Assembly: GCA_946481585.1 (NCBI GenBank)
Contig: CAMLOF010000165.1
Location: forward strand, 1 to 6,691
Length of the DNA: 6,691 nucleotides
Source of the DNA: an uncultured Macromonas sp.
Lineage (GTDB): Bacteria > Pseudomonadota > Gammaproteobacteria > Burkholderiales > Burkholderiaceae
Direction: 5' to 3'
A program made the translations under genes and the position numbers. This document shows positions 6,113-6,691 of the stretch, piece after piece. The notes under the pieces were generated by a model. The model did not search any database. It was not told the DNA's origin and saw only the letters and a program-made list of their open reading frames with translations. The stretch's first letter is position 1, and every line of letters begins with the position of its first letter.

Positions 6113-6126
6113 TTGCCAATTGGCAC
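6113..6126. promoter_or_regulatory. Palindrome TTGCCAATTGGCAC (possible operator, copy 2)
   Basis: The inner 12 bp TGCCAATTGGCA (6114-6125) are perfectly self-complementary, and 12 of the 14 bases match the copy at 6048-6061. CTG before and CAG after extend it as a hairpin with one bulged T. It lies about 50 bp before the rhlE start codon, where an operator or a structured leader could act. Confidence 0.45.
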
Positions 6127-6147
6127 AGGAAGTGGCCGATACCCCTT

Positions 6148-6164
6148 GCGCCCAGGATGGGCGC
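6148..6164 (+). other. GC hairpin just before the rhlE start
   Basis: GCGCCC (6148-6153), loop AGGAT and GGGCGC (6159-6164) form a perfect 6-bp stem ending 10 nt before the ATG at 6175. The arms are the same as in the ettA leader hairpin. The only Shine-Dalgarno-like bases (AGGA) and an in-frame upstream ATG (6157-6159) fall in or next to the loop, so the structure could hinder initiation. Confidence 0.4.
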
Positions 6165-6174
6165 CGACAATCAC

Positions 6175-6691
<517 letters not shown>

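Noticed and set aside
6101..6129. TTGACT as the -35 box of an rhlE promoter
   Set aside because: Seventeen bp downstream there is only CACAGG, which has little resemblance to a -10 box.
6121..6137. TGGCAC as the -24 element of a sigma54 promoter
   Set aside because: The -12 TTGC element is missing at the required spacing; TGGCAC is better explained as one arm of the palindrome.

Overview
The window looks like ordinary chromosomal core sequence from a GC-rich betaproteobacterium, most likely Comamonadaceae (Acidovorax/Delftia/Comamonas-like). The reasons are the dusB-fis-purH gene order, the 78-residue arm-less Fis, the excisionase-HTH/receiver regulator and the RhlE-type N-terminus. This placement rests on recalled protein similarity, not on a search. 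I see no mobile element, CRISPR array, tRNA, rRNA or toxin-antitoxin pair. Base composition and codon use look uniform.

Layout. Positions 2241 to 1 (minus): dusB, fis and the first 312 codons of purH form one co-directional cluster. dusB and fis overlap by ATGA, and purH follows fis after 59 nt. Position 2364 (plus): yqaA, a small membrane protein of the DedA/VTT superfamily, is divergent from dusB; the two share a 122-bp promoter region. Positions 3551 to 2868 (minus): a small protein joining a MerR/excisionase-type DNA-binding domain to a CheY-like receiver; its 3' end converges on yqaA with an 18-bp gap. Positions 5923 to 3684 (minus): ettA, the ABC-F translation factor, and a DUF1415 gene coupled to it by a TGATG overlap. 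Position 6175 (plus): the first 172 codons of a DEAD-box RNA helicase (rhlE-like), divergent from ettA across 251 bp and cut by the window end.

How the genes relate. Much of the window is RNA or translation biology: tRNA dihydrouridylation (DusB), ribosome energy gating (EttA) and RNA unwinding (RhlE). It also holds growth-phase nucleoid control (Fis) and purine synthesis (PurH). The receiver protein has no partner kinase here.

No gene is novel in kind. The interesting signals are non-coding. The ettA-rhlE region holds five dyads, including two near-identical TTGCCA-AY-TGGCAM palindromes 65 bp apart and two hairpins with the same GCGCCC/GGGCGC arms, one in front of each gene. A terminator-shaped hairpin with a T7 run lies between the likely dusB promoter and the dusB start. 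A 21-bp-spaced CAACAAA direct repeat and a strong hairpin lie upstream of the receiver gene. No intergenic stretch exceeds 300 bp.
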